Source of the DNA: an uncultured Eubacteriales bacterium
GTDB lineage: Bacteria; Bacillota; Clostridia; Oscillospirales; Oscillospiraceae
NCBI GenBank assembly: GCA_900319635.1
Contig: ONPF01000029.1
Span: forward strand, 1 to 62,681
DNA length: 62,681 nucleotides
Reading direction: 5' to 3'
The notes under the pieces were generated by a model. The model had not been told where the DNA came from, did not search any database, and saw only the letters and a program-made list of their open reading frames with translations. Shown here one piece after another: positions 8,305 through 16,460 of this stretch. The translations under genes and the position numbers were made by a program. Numbering within the stretch: the stretch's first letter is position 1; each line of letters begins with the position of its first letter.

Positions 8305-9120
8305 ATGAAAAACAAGTCCGAAAAAGATCGGATTTCCGCAGTTCTGTTTATCATCGTCTTCCTGCTGGTGGTCGTGATCGTGATCATGGTGCTCAAGACG
8401 CTGGACAAGAAGGACGAGCCCCAGACGGAGGATCCTACGATTGCCACCCAGAATTATCAGCCCCCCGTGGTGTTGCCGGACAATAACGTCCAGGTAGTGG
8501 ATCCCAACGCTACCCCGAACCCCTATGAGCCGGTGAGCGTCCTGCCCGGCAGCAATCAGGGCAGCAGCGGCGGCCAGACCACCGGCGGCGGTCAGGGTAC
8601 GGCGACCAGCACGACGCCCACCCAGCAGCAGGTTCCCGCCCCGGCGCCCACCACGGCGCCCGCCACCACGCCGGCTCCCGCACCCGCGCCCACGCAGGCT
8701 CCCGCGCCTACCCAGACTCCCGCCTTTGTCCCCGTCGCGCTGAACAGCGGCAGCTTTGAGTCGGACACCAACACCGGTCTGAACATCCGCGCGGAGTGGA
8801 GCGCCAAGACCGTGAACGACACGCAGGTTGAAGTCACCGTGACGGTCTTCTGCCTGCACCAGACCCTCCACACCGGCGCCTACAACCCGGTGAACATCAT
8901 GGTGGACGGGCAGTACGCCACCGCGGAGGCCAAGAAGATCGACAGCGACTCCTACGACGCCCAGAAGACCGAGATCGCCTCCCGCACCTTCACCATCGAC
9001 CTGTCCCAGGGCTCTTCCAAGACCTTCTGGGTGAACGTGGAATGGGAGTACGGCGGTACTTACAGCGGCGTGCGGCTGGACTCCATTGAGTGCGGCGGCA
9101 ATGTCACGCTGACCCGGTAA
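8305..9120 (+). CDS. Membrane-anchored protein with a Pro/Ala/Thr-rich stalk
   Basis: 271 aa. A short positive N terminus and one transmembrane helix (residues 11-30, AVLFIIVFLLVVVIVIMVL) are followed by a polar, low-complexity linker (about 35-145) that becomes Pro/Ala/Thr-rich (APAPTTAPATTPAPAPAPTQ). A C-terminal globular domain of about 125 residues with alternating beta-type segments (FESDTNTGLNIRAEWSAKTV to the end) would lie outside the cell. No family recognised; an immunoglobulin-like or cell-wall-proximal domain is a guess from the beta pattern. AAAGGAG ribosome site, its own promoter and a strong terminator make it a single-gene unit. Confidence 0.8.
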   Translation: MKNKSEKDRISAVLFIIVFLLVVVIVIMVLKTLDKKDEPQTEDPTIATQNYQPPVVLPDNNVQVVDPNATPNPYEPVSVLPGSNQGSSGGQTTGGGQGTATSTTPTQQQVPAPAPTTAPATTPAPAPAPTQAPAPTQTPAFVPVALNSGSFESDTNTGLNIRAEWSAKTVNDTQVEVTVTVFCLHQTLHTGAYNPVNIMVDGQYATAEAKKIDSDSYDAQKTEIASRTFTIDLSQGSSKTFWVNVEWEYGGTYSGVRLDSIECGGNVTLTR

Positions 9121-9138
9121 TACAAGTTCCGATTGACG

Positions 9139-9177
9139 AAACGGCAAGCTCAAGGTACAATGAGCTTGCCGTTTTTA
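9139..9177 (+). terminator. Terminator after the stalked membrane protein gene
   Basis: AAACGGCAAGCTCA and TGAGCTTGCCGTTT pair over 14 bp around AGGTACAA, followed by TTA. Confidence 0.9.
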
Positions 9178-9180
9178 CAT

Positions 9181-9229
9181 TGCCTCCCCTGAACGGGAGA
9201 GGGGGACCGCGCCGCGGTGGAGGGGTTTC
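9181..9229 (+). repeat. GGGGAGG-family hairpin repeat
   Basis: GCCTCCCCTGAACGGGAG followed by ACCGCGCCGCGGTGGAGGGGT. It has the same architecture as the units at 2.7 and 19.1 kb and lies in the nth leader. Confidence 0.65.
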
Positions 9230-9273
9230 TCTTTCCGGCGCCGTCCGCAAAAAAGCAGAAAGAGAGAGGGCCT

Positions 9274-9909
9274 ATGCGCACACAGGAACAAGTCAACGAA
9301 ATCGTCCGGCTGCTGCTGGAGGAATACCCGGAGGCCAGCTGCACCCTGGACTACGGCAAGGCCTATGAGCTGCTCTTCTCCGTGCGTCTGGCCGCCCAGT
9401 GCACCGACGAACGGGTGAACCAGATCACCCCCGCCCTCTTCGCCCGCTTTCCCACCCTGGAGAGCTTCGCCGAGGCGGACGTGCAGGAGGTGGAGCAGTA
9501 TGTCCACTCCTGCGGCTTCTTCCGCGCCAAGGCCCGGGATATCGTCGCCTGCGCCCAGGTGCTGATTTCCAAGCATGGCGGCCAGGTGCCCCGGACCATG
9601 GAGGAGCTGACCGCGCTGCCCGGCGTGGGACGCAAGACCGCGAACCTGATCCTGGGGGACGTGTTCCGGGTGCCGGGCTCCGTGGTGGTGGACACCCACT
9701 GCATCCGGCTCTCCAACCGCCTGGGACTGGTGGACAACCTCAAGGATCCCCCCAAGATCGAGGCGGCGCTGCGGAAGATCCTGCCGCCGGAGCGCTCCTC
9801 GGACTTCTGCCACTGCATCGTGCTCCACGGCCGGGCGGTCTGCGACGCACGGAAGCCCAACTGTGAGGCCTGCTGCGTCAAGCACCTGTGCCAGTATTTC
9901 TCGGGCTGA
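9274..9909 (+). CDS. nth: Endonuclease III (DNA glycosylase/AP lyase)
   Basis: Base-excision repair enzyme that removes oxidised pyrimidines and nicks the abasic site. 211 aa from ATG 9274 (GAGAGAGGG upstream). The helix-hairpin-helix LPGVGRKTANLILGDVF carries the catalytic Lys, and VVVDTHCIRLSNRLG carries the catalytic Asp. The C terminus has the 4Fe-4S pattern C-x6-C-x2-C-x5-C (CDARKPNCEACCVKHLC). The gene stands alone between repeats. Confidence 0.96.
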   Translation: MRTQEQVNEIVRLLLEEYPEASCTLDYGKAYELLFSVRLAAQCTDERVNQITPALFARFPTLESFAEADVQEVEQYVHSCGFFRAKARDIVACAQVLISKHGGQVPRTMEELTALPGVGRKTANLILGDVFRVPGSVVVDTHCIRLSNRLGLVDNLKDPPKIEAALRKILPPERSSDFCHCIVLHGRAVCDARKPNCEACCVKHLCQYFSG

Positions 9910-9914
9910 ACCTT

Positions 9915-9937
9915 GTAGGGGCGGCTATCAGCCGCCC
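9915..9937 (+). repeat. GTAG-headed REP-like hairpin
   Basis: GTAG followed by the palindrome GGGCGGCT-ATC-AGCCGCCC, 5 bases after the nth stop codon. Member of the family discussed in the findings. Confidence 0.75.
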
Positions 9938-10022
9938 GCGCTCCGCCCTTGCCCCCAAAAAAGGTGGGAAGGGATACCCATGAACCGACAGCGCTCCGCC
10001 ATTACCACTCTGTGATCTAACA

Positions 10023-10086
10023 AACCCCTCAGTCTGCCGCCTTCCGTGAGACGGCGTCAGACAGCTCCCCTTAGGCAGGGGAGCCA
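10023..10086 (-). repeat. GGGGAGG-family hairpin repeat
   Basis: Read on the minus strand: GGCTCCCCTGCCTAAGGGGAG, then GTCTGACGCCGTCTCACGG..., ending CTGAGGGGT. It has the same organisation as the copy at 19122-19183. It ends just upstream of the carboxypeptidase ribosome site. Confidence 0.75.
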
Positions 10087-10107
10087 AATTTGAAAGGAGA
10101 TCGTAAT

Positions 10108-11616
10108 ATGACCAACCAGCAGAAACTCAAAAAGCTCTTCGGCATCCTGGACGAGATCCAGTCCTATGGCCACGCCATCGGCAAGCTCAGCTTCGACATG
10201 GAGTGCTGCGCCCCGGAGGAGGGCATCGAGCCCGCCGGCCGGGACATGGCCGTGCTGGGCAAGCGCGTCCACAAGCTGACCCACAGCAAGACCTACGAGA
10301 AGCTGATCCGGGAGCTGCATGAGAACGACGAGGGCCTGACGCCCGTGCAGAAGAAGACCGTCGAGCATCTCTACGACTACTGGACCAAGGAAAAGAACAT
10401 CTCCGCCCAGCTCTCCTACGAGATGGACCTGGCCTCCAACCGGGCCTACGCCGCCTGGCTCAGCGCCAAGAAGGCCAACGACTTCTCCCTGTTCCGGGAC
10501 GCGCTGGCGGATCTCATCCGCTACACCCGGGTGGCCATCGACCTGCGGGATGAAAAGAAGGCGACGACCTACGACACTTGCCTGGACGACATCGAAAAGG
10601 GCGGCAGCATCGCCCAGCTGGACGGCTTCTTCGCCGCGCTGAAGGAGCGGATCGTGCCCCTGCTCCAGCGCATCGTGGCCGAGGGCAAGCCCATCCGGGA
10701 GGATTTCATGTCCCGCCCGGTGCCCATCCCCCGGCAGGAGGCCATGTCGAAATATCTGCTGGAGCTGGAGGGCCTGCGGAAGAGCGCCCTGGTGCTGATG
10801 ACCACCGAGCACCCCTTCACCACCAGCTTCGGCAAGCACGACGTGCGTGTCACCACCCACTACCACGAGGACAGCTTCATCTCCAACGTGTTCACCACCC
10901 TCCACGAGGGCGGCCACGCCCTCTTCATGCAGAATGAGCCCCAGGAGCTGCACGATCAGCACTGCGCCAACAACATGACCAATGCCATGCACGAGACCAT
11001 CTCCCGCTTCTACGAGAACCTGATCGGCCGGAGCGAGGCCTTTGTCACCCTGGTGGCCCCCAAGATCCGGGAGCTCAGCGAGGGCGTCTTCGACGACATC
11101 ACGGATCGGGAGCTCTTCGAGGCCGTGAACGTGGCCCGCCCCAGCCTCATCCGCACCGAATCCGACGAGCTGAGCTACTGCCTGCACATTTTGATCCGCT
11201 TCGAGCTGGAGAAGGCCTTCATCAACGGCGAGATCACCGTGGACGAGATCCCGGCCCTCTGGAACGCCAAGTACAAGGAGTATCTGGGGGTGGACGTGCC
11301 CGACGACACCCAGGGCTGCCTGCAGGACGTGCACTGGTCCGGCATCTCCTTCGGCTACTTCCCCTCCTACGCTCTGGGCAACGCCTACGGCGCCCAGATC
11401 CTGGCCACCATGAAGAAGGACTTCGATGTGGACGCCGCCGTCGCCGCCGGGGATCTGCTGAAGATCCGCAACTGGCTCATCGAGCACGTCTTCTCCATCG
11501 CCTCCCTCACCACGCCGGACGAGTGGATCCGCGCCATCACCGGCGAGGGCCTGAACGTGAACTACTACCTGGACTACCTGGAGGAGAAGTTCACCAAGCT
11601 GTATGAGCTGAAATAA
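10108..11616 (+). CDS. Carboxypeptidase of family M32 (Taq-type metallocarboxypeptidase)
   Basis: Zinc carboxypeptidase that trims C-terminal residues from peptides in the cytoplasm. 502 aa from ATG 10108 with GAAAGGAGATC upstream; a TTG six codons earlier sits on the ribosome site itself. Zinc motif HEGGH (in TLHEGGHALF) with the downstream Glu helix HETISRFYENLIGRSEAF, plus family signatures RPSLIRTESDELSYCLHI and GISFGYFPSYALGNAYGAQI. Length is typical. Confidence 0.95.
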   Translation: MTNQQKLKKLFGILDEIQSYGHAIGKLSFDMECCAPEEGIEPAGRDMAVLGKRVHKLTHSKTYEKLIRELHENDEGLTPVQKKTVEHLYDYWTKEKNISAQLSYEMDLASNRAYAAWLSAKKANDFSLFRDALADLIRYTRVAIDLRDEKKATTYDTCLDDIEKGGSIAQLDGFFAALKERIVPLLQRIVAEGKPIREDFMSRPVPIPRQEAMSKYLLELEGLRKSALVLMTTEHPFTTSFGKHDVRVTTHYHEDSFISNVFTTLHEGGHALFMQNEPQELHDQHCANNMTNAMHETISRFYENLIGRSEAFVTLVAPKIRELSEGVFDDITDRELFEAVNVARPSLIRTESDELSYCLHILIRFELEKAFINGEITVDEIPALWNAKYKEYLGVDVPDDTQGCLQDVHWSGISFGYFPSYALGNAYGAQILATMKKDFDVDAAVAAGDLLKIRNWLIEHVFSIASLTTPDEWIRAITGEGLNVNYYLDYLEEKFTKLYELK

Positions 11617-11642
11617 GCAGTTTTGAGTTTTGAGCATTAAGA

Positions 11643-11673
11643 AAAGGACGCAGCGATTTTCGCCGCGTCCTTA
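11643..11673 (+). terminator. AAGGACGC-type terminator hairpin
   Basis: AAGGACGCAGCGA and TCGCCGCGTCCTT pair around TTT and are followed by an AT-rich tract. It is one of five similar hairpins in the window and lies between convergent genes. Confidence 0.8.
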
Positions 11674-11681
11674 GTATATTT

Positions 11682-13004
11682 TTATTCGGGTGAAATCTCG
11701 TCAAGCAGTTCCTTCGCTTGCGTTCGAAGTGTTGCCTCATCGCTTTCGGCTAACAACTTTTCCAAACGATCTCTTTCCTCCTCTTGCAGCCCCCTTACAT
11801 TTCTCTTCATGTATTCCTTCATTCCGTCGTCAGTACTAAACTGGAGGGCATAGAGCAACACGAAAGAAAGATTTGGCCGCGGATGTTCCGGCTTTGCTTT
11901 TTGTTTTTCCGACTTTTCATTCACTTCTTTGGCTGTTTCCCTGCTTATCTGCTCTTGCCTTGCTTCTTCTCCATCACCATCTATCGGAAAGTGATCCCTT
12001 TCGTCCTCTTCAGCAACGGGAGGCTCTTCCTGTTCTTCTTCACTTTGGACAACAATTCCGTCACTCTCAATCATCGTCCCCCGTTCGCCGCAGCGCGGGC
12101 AAACCTTTTTCCACTCTTTACTAAACGTTTTGCAGTTTGTGCAAAAGTAATGTGTGCGTTCTGTTTGGGCCTGCTTTATGAGATTACTTCTACACAAAAC
12201 TATAACCAGAGAGACCAGGGGGGTAACAAGAAAACAGAGGAAAAAATAGCCCCAAAAACTCCGCCCCTTTTTTCGTGCAATAAAGGCTGGTATAAGCGCA
12301 AGCGCTGCAATAAAAACTAATGTTTCATCATTAATTTTGCTTTTTCCTTGAGAGGAGAGTTTTGTTTGCTGCGTGGGCGTCGTGACGTTGTCGAAAGATA
12401 CGCTATCCACGATTTCTTCCATTTGTATTTTTGCTGAAGGCGTAAAATCACGATTATATGAACGAAAAGAGACTGCAATCCATTTCCCATCGAGCGCTGT
12501 CTGGAATTGACGCGCATAAACTTTTACCCCGCTATCTGTTTCTACATAAACCACGTCAATAACGCAATATTTTGTTATTGAAGTGTTGTGTATCTTCGTG
12601 CTGTACACATCAAGGCCACTATTTTCCAGGCTGTCTCTATTCATCTCTATCAAAGAGAGCAAATCCGAATCGGTGAGTTCATTGAAATATGGACCATTGT
12701 ACCCTGTCATTGTGATTTCTAATAGATACTCTTGTTCAGGTTTAAAGTTTATTGCCCATAAATATATATTCCCCTCCTGAAACATGCGGATTAATTCATC
12801 CCTTGTGACTCCAGAAGCAGCCAGCCTCGGGTCATCGGCACGAATATCTCTAGTAAGCACCGTCCAATCAGAAGGGATTATAATGCTCATTTTCATCTCG
12901 TCAACGTAATATCTGCTTACATCGTCTCCATAGGCAACTGCAGTTGCCGAAGCAAGCGAAATGGATATTAGAATTACTAAAAAAATTGGTAGCACTTTTT
13001 TCAT
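11682..13004 (-). CDS. Secreted-domain membrane protein with cytoplasmic zinc ribbon
   Basis: 440 aa, not recognised as a whole. A signal peptide (residues 1-25, ending ATAVAYG) is followed by an extracytoplasmic domain to about 215 containing IIIPSDWTVLTRDI, a pattern seen in secreted stress- or lipid-related domains. Two hydrophobic segments follow (about 228-244 and 252-275), then a zinc ribbon CTNCKTFSKEWKKVCPRCG, a Glu-rich disordered stretch (about 320-385) and a helical C-terminal tail (about 395-440). The gene is clearly AT-richer than its neighbours and uses A/T-ending codons, suggesting acquisition. AGGTATATT lies upstream of the start. Confidence 0.8.
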   Translation of the reverse strand: MKKVLPIFLVILISISLASATAVAYGDDVSRYYVDEMKMSIIIPSDWTVLTRDIRADDPRLAASGVTRDELIRMFQEGNIYLWAINFKPEQEYLLEITMTGYNGPYFNELTDSDLLSLIEMNRDSLENSGLDVYSTKIHNTSITKYCVIDVVYVETDSGVKVYARQFQTALDGKWIAVSFRSYNRDFTPSAKIQMEEIVDSVSFDNVTTPTQQTKLSSQGKSKINDETLVFIAALALIPAFIARKKGRSFWGYFFLCFLVTPLVSLVIVLCRSNLIKQAQTERTHYFCTNCKTFSKEWKKVCPRCGERGTMIESDGIVVQSEEEQEEPPVAEEDERDHFPIDGDGEEARQEQISRETAKEVNEKSEKQKAKPEHPRPNLSFVLLYALQFSTDDGMKEYMKRNVRGLQEEERDRLEKLLAESDEATLRTQAKELLDEISPE

Positions 13005-13151
13005 AATATACCTCCACAGAGAAAAACTCTGCTTAATTGTTGATAATTCTATTATAAATATGAATCAATCCTATGTCAAGTTGACTTCCGTCCTGTGGTC
13101 TGTTTTCGTTTCGTCGCCTATCGGCCATATTAAGGTGGGTGGTGAACAAAA

Positions 13152-13478
13152 ATGGAGTTGGATTATTCGGAAATCGGTAGACGGATTGCGCGGCGGCGGA
13201 AAACTCTTGGCCTGCGGCAGGTCCAGGTCTGCGAACGGGCGGGGATCAACGATAAATACCTGTCCGCTATTGAGCGGGCGGTTTCTATTCCCTCTCTTGA
13301 GGTGCTGATGAAGCTGGCCATCGCGCTGGAGACCACCCCCGACGAATTTCTGGTGGGAAGCATTCGCAGAGACAGCGAAGATTGGCGTGGTGCAGCTGAA
13401 TTATTACGCGGTATGGACGCCAGACAGCTTGCTCTTGCCAGAAGTCTGTTAACCTGGCTCAGAGAGCAGACGCTTTAG
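13152..13478 (+). CDS. XRE-family transcriptional regulator
   Basis: 108-aa DNA-binding protein. The N-terminal helix-turn-helix domain (about residues 5-62) reads IGRRIARRRKTLGLRQVQVC then ERAGINDKYLSAIERAVSIP and SLEVLMKLAIALETTPDEFL, typical of SinR/phage-repressor-like proteins. A helical C-terminal tail of about 40 residues probably dimerises. It is divergent from the zinc-ribbon membrane protein gene, with 147 bp between the starts, so it may control that gene. Confidence 0.88.
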   Translation: MELDYSEIGRRIARRRKTLGLRQVQVCERAGINDKYLSAIERAVSIPSLEVLMKLAIALETTPDEFLVGSIRRDSEDWRGAAELLRGMDARQLALARSLLTWLREQTL

Positions 13479-13488
13479 CGCTGTCTGC

Positions 13489-13514
13489 GGGTCGTCGAGG
13501 ACGCCGACCCCTAC
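13489..13514 (-). repeat. GTAG-headed REP-like hairpin
   Basis: Minus strand GTAG then GGGTCGGCGTCC-TCGACGACCC, an imperfect palindrome, just after the XRE gene. Confidence 0.65.
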
Positions 13515-13544
13515 AGGTTGAAATTGAATCTTCACAGATGCAGC

Positions 13545-13578
13545 AAGGACGCAGCGAATTCGCTGCGTCCTTTTCCTT
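13545..13578 (+). terminator. AAGGACGC-type terminator hairpin
   Basis: A perfect 28-bp palindrome with arms AAGGACGCAGCGAA and TTCGCTGCGTCCTT, followed by TTCCTTT. It is placed between the XRE gene and the convergent zinc-ribbon gene. Confidence 0.85.
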
Positions 13579-13616
13579 TATATTCTTTTGCAGAAATGCT
13601 GGTGCGGGCGTGGGGT

Positions 13617-14699
13617 TTACGCTCCATTCTCCACGATCACAAACTGATGCAAATAAATCAGATCCCCGTTTTTCATGCGCAGGACCCAGCCCAGCTCATT
13701 CTCCCGCCAGCGTTCGTCATAGCTTATCGCCACCGACGCCGCGGCAAAGGGCCGGCTCCCGTCCCGGGGCACGCCGTCAAATTCCGGCGGCTCAAATTCC
13801 GGCAGGCTCCCCACGCGGATGTCCACATACTTGATCTGCTCCGCAAAGGCCGCGCCGTCCGCCAGAGTTCCGCCCTCCGGCACGGCGCAGAGCGAGCTGA
13901 CGAAGCTGCCCCTTCCTCTCTCCGGGATCGTGAAGAAGACTTTTTCGCGGGGCTGGGCATCCTCCGCCGTCTTTGCAGCACTGAGGAAAAGGCGGTAGCG
14001 CACGCCGTCCTCTGCGGTGTACTGCAGCTCTACGGCCGGTGCGCCGGCGTTGCTCACCCGCTTCTCATCCTCGATGTACACATACTGGTGCAGATAGATG
14101 ACGTCCCCGTTTTTCATGGTCAGCACCCAGCCCAGCTCATTCAGCCAGCAGTGCCTGTCATACCGCAGCGTCACCGCCGCCGCGGCAAAGGGCAGCGCGG
14201 CGTCATAGGCCGCCTCGCCGTGCTCCAGCGCATCGGAGCCCTGCAGCTCTGCCGTGAGGATATCCACATGATCGATCAGCTCCGCGAAGGCCGCGCCCTC
14301 CGCCGGGGTCCCGTCCTCCGGCACGGCACAGAGCAGAGAGACGGCCCTGCCCGCTCCGCTCTCGGGGACGGAGAGGTGGATCCGTTCGCAGGGCTCGGCC
14401 TCCTCCGTCTCCGCAAAGCTGAGATAGAGGCGGTAATTCACCCCGTCCTGGGCGGTATACTGCATCTCGGCAAGCGGCTTGCCGGCGTTATAGACCTGGG
14501 GCTCATGGCGAAGGCTCCGGCTCCAGAATCCAAGCCCGCCCGCCAGCAGCGCAAGGGCCAGCAGCACCGCGAGGATCGCCCGGCGGCGCTTGGGGCGCGG
14601 GGCGCGGAGCTGCAGCTTATCCACCAGCTCCGTCTCGCAGACGGGGCAGAACAGCGCGTCCTCCGGCAGGGCTGCGCCGCAGTTTTTGCATTGCTTCAT
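13617..14699 (-). CDS. Zinc-ribbon membrane protein with duplicated extracellular domain
   Basis: 360 aa. The N-terminal zinc ribbon (CKNCGAALPEDALFCPVC, residues 4-21) is cytoplasmic. A basic segment and one transmembrane helix (about 40-60) follow. Outside are two tandem copies of a roughly 130-residue domain, at about 68-205 and 212-358. Each begins YNAG/SNAG and AE/VELQYTAxDGVxYRL, has SLLCAVPE or SSLCAVPE in the middle, and ends NELGWVL-MKNGDxIYLHQ. The function of the domain is unknown; an extracytoplasmic sensor is a reasonable inference. The start lies 4 bp after the kinase stop, so the two are almost certainly co-transcribed. Confidence 0.85.
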   Translation of the reverse strand: MKQCKNCGAALPEDALFCPVCETELVDKLQLRAPRPKRRRAILAVLLALALLAGGLGFWSRSLRHEPQVYNAGKPLAEMQYTAQDGVNYRLYLSFAETEEAEPCERIHLSVPESGAGRAVSLLCAVPEDGTPAEGAAFAELIDHVDILTAELQGSDALEHGEAAYDAALPFAAAAVTLRYDRHCWLNELGWVLTMKNGDVIYLHQYVYIEDEKRVSNAGAPAVELQYTAEDGVRYRLFLSAAKTAEDAQPREKVFFTIPERGRGSFVSSLCAVPEGGTLADGAAFAEQIKYVDIRVGSLPEFEPPEFDGVPRDGSRPFAAASVAISYDERWRENELGWVLRMKNGDLIYLHQFVIVENGA

Positions 14700-14703
14700 C
14701 TTC

Positions 14704-15405
14704 TTACTCCAGATCCTCCATCAGATAGAGCACGCTCTTATAGCGCTTTTTGGGGTTGATCTGCGTGCAGCGCTGGACAACGCGCCCCAGTCTCCCCGGC
14801 GCCAGCTCCCGGGAGGGGTGCTTGCCGGTCAGCATGAGGTTCAGCAGCACGCCGAGAGAATAGATGTCGGCGCGCCCGTCGGTCTGGGAGATGCCGTACT
14901 GCTCCGGCGCGGCAAAGCCCGTGGTGCCGAGCACCACCGTGTCGGTGCGCTGATCCCGCTTCACCACGCGGGAGGCGTCAAAGTCGATGAGCACCGCCTC
15001 GTCCCCCCGCAGGAGCACATTTTCGGGCTTCACGTCCCGGTGCACGGCGTCCAGACTGTGGAGCACATAGAGCCCGCGGCAGAGCTGCAGCGCGATAGAG
15101 CGGGCTTCTCTGGGAGACAGCGGGCCACCCTCCAGCAGAAAGTCCAGCCCGTCCCCGCTCACATACTCCTCCAGAACGGCGACCCTGCCGTCCTTCTCGG
15201 CAAGGTCCAGGATCTTGGGCAGGTTGGGGCAGGCGATGCCCAGGAGCTTGCGGTAGACCTCGCCGCTGCCCTCGTAGCGCCGAAAAATGTAGCGCTTGCC
15301 GCTCTTCTTGTGGCGAAGCTGCCAGATGCCGCCCGTCGGGCTGCTTTTCAGTTCTTTTTCCTCGTCAAAGTTCTCGCGGATCAGGCGCAGGAATTCGTCG
15401 TACAT
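14704..15405 (-). CDS. Small soluble Ser/Thr protein kinase
   Basis: 233-aa Hanks-type kinase without a transmembrane segment. Catalytic loop HRDVKPENVLL, metal-binding loop DFDAS (Asp in place of the Gly of DFG), activation segment GTTGFAAPEQYG and helix-F motif RADIYSLGVLL are present. The N-lobe is unusual: no clear Gly-rich loop, and the expected VAIK Lys position reads YIFRRY. The C-lobe stops soon after NPKKRYKSV. ATG 15405 is chosen; the frame continues upstream but runs antisense through the divergent regulator. Pairing with the zinc-ribbon receptor downstream and an XRE gene upstream suggests a signalling module. Confidence 0.88.
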   Translation of the reverse strand: MYDEFLRLIRENFDEEKELKSSPTGGIWQLRHKKSGKRYIFRRYEGSGEVYRKLLGIACPNLPKILDLAEKDGRVAVLEEYVSGDGLDFLLEGGPLSPREARSIALQLCRGLYVLHSLDAVHRDVKPENVLLRGDEAVLIDFDASRVVKRDQRTDTVVLGTTGFAAPEQYGISQTDGRADIYSLGVLLNLMLTGKHPSRELAPGRLGRVVQRCTQINPKKRYKSVLYLMEDLE

Positions 15406-15440
15406 GGGCACCCCTAAAACCGTATGCAAGCTGCATCGTA

Positions 15441-15468
15441 TTGAAATTCTCGCAAATTCATGTAAAAT
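15441..15468 (+). promoter_or_regulatory. Putative promoter of the kinase-linked XRE gene
   Basis: TTGAAA (15441-15446), 16-nt spacer, TAAAAT (15463-15468), 52 bp before the start at 15521. The kinase gene starts divergently at 15405, so its promoter must overlap this 115-bp gap. Confidence 0.55.
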
Positions 15469-15520
15469 AGGAACATATTCAGTATATAGCAGTCGAAACC
15501 AAAAGTAAAGGAAGCGCAGC

Positions 15521-15940
15521 ATGAAAAAGACAGACGATCTCCGGCAGGAGCTGATGGAAATTGAAGACCTGGATCGCTTTCTCGCCGAGAACGAGGAAGC
15601 CTTTGAGGCGGCCGAATGCAGCGCCATGCTGCAGCGGCTGTTTGAAGACGCGGGCTGTTCCAAGGCGGAGCTGGCCCGACGCTCGGGGATGAGCACGGTA
15701 TATCTGTATCAGGTCTTTTCCGGGCGGCGCAGGCCCTCCCGGGATCGGATGCTCTGCCTCTGCTTCGGGCTGGGCTGCTCCCCGGACACGACGCAGGAGC
15801 TGCTCAAAAAGGGCTCTTTTTCTCCGCTCTATGCCAAAAACCGGCGGGACGCGATCATCCTCTTTTCGCTCAACAAGGGCATGACCCTCCAGGAAGCAAA
15901 CGACCGGCTTTTCCAGGAGAACGAGGAGACCCTGATGTAA
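15521..15940 (+). CDS. XRE-family regulator divergent from the Ser/Thr kinase
   Basis: 139 aa. An acidic N-terminal helix (residues 1-35) precedes a helix-turn-helix (about 40-95: LQRLFEDAGCSKAELARRSG, MSTVYLYQVFSGRRRPSRDR). The C-terminal 45 residues (LYAKNRRDAIILFSLNKGMT) are helical. The recognition helix is Tyr/Ser-rich. The divergent position suggests it controls, or is phosphorylated by, the kinase; that is inference. Confidence 0.85.
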   Translation: MKKTDDLRQELMEIEDLDRFLAENEEAFEAAECSAMLQRLFEDAGCSKAELARRSGMSTVYLYQVFSGRRRPSRDRMLCLCFGLGCSPDTTQELLKKGSFSPLYAKNRRDAIILFSLNKGMTLQEANDRLFQENEETLM

Positions 15941-16201
15941 TACGAATCCCTGAACGGCGCTGTCTCAGAACCTTTTCGTTTTGGGGCGGCGTCTTTTTTC
16001 GGCAAAAATTTTCCCCAAACCCGATGCAGCCGGTTAATTGTTTTCACTTTTTTATTGTGATAAGGTAGAAGCAGCTCACGAACCGTGTCAAAAAACGCCG
16101 CTGAACAAAGCGCTCCCGGGATCCGTTCAAAAGGCAGCGGCGTACAGGCAGCACGGCTCGTGTCCAAATCATTTTTTGTTTGATGGAGAGGAGAAAGAAA
16201 A

Positions 16202-16394
16202 ATGGATCTATTCGGAGATTTCTGGTATGTATGGGTACTGCCCTTTGTCGGCGGCATCATCTGGTATCTGATCACCAAGGCGGCCCGGGGACGGCGGCAA
16301 GCTCTGCCAGTGGATCGCCACCAGCTACCACATCGCGCTGCTCTTTGACGCAAACGACGTCTGCACCGGCATCACCCACGAGGTGAAGGTCTGA
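16202..16394 (+). pseudogene. Small membrane protein gene with a one-base frameshift
   Basis: ATG 16202 follows GAGAGGAGA and begins MDLFGDFWYVWVLPFVGGII, a hydrophobic N terminus, but after about 32 codons runs into QALPVDRHQ and an early stop (48 aa). In the +1 frame the DNA continues sensibly as DGGKLCQWIATSYHIALLFD to EVKV and TGA at 16394. Removing one G from the GGGG at about 16287-16290 joins the two into a protein of about 63 aa. Real frameshift, programmed slippage or sequencing error cannot be told apart here. Confidence 0.5.
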
Positions 16395-16460
16395 TCGGGT
16401 GCTGTTTGACCGAGAACAACGCGCGTAATACGAACGAAGAAAGAAAGAGGGCTTTGGAAT

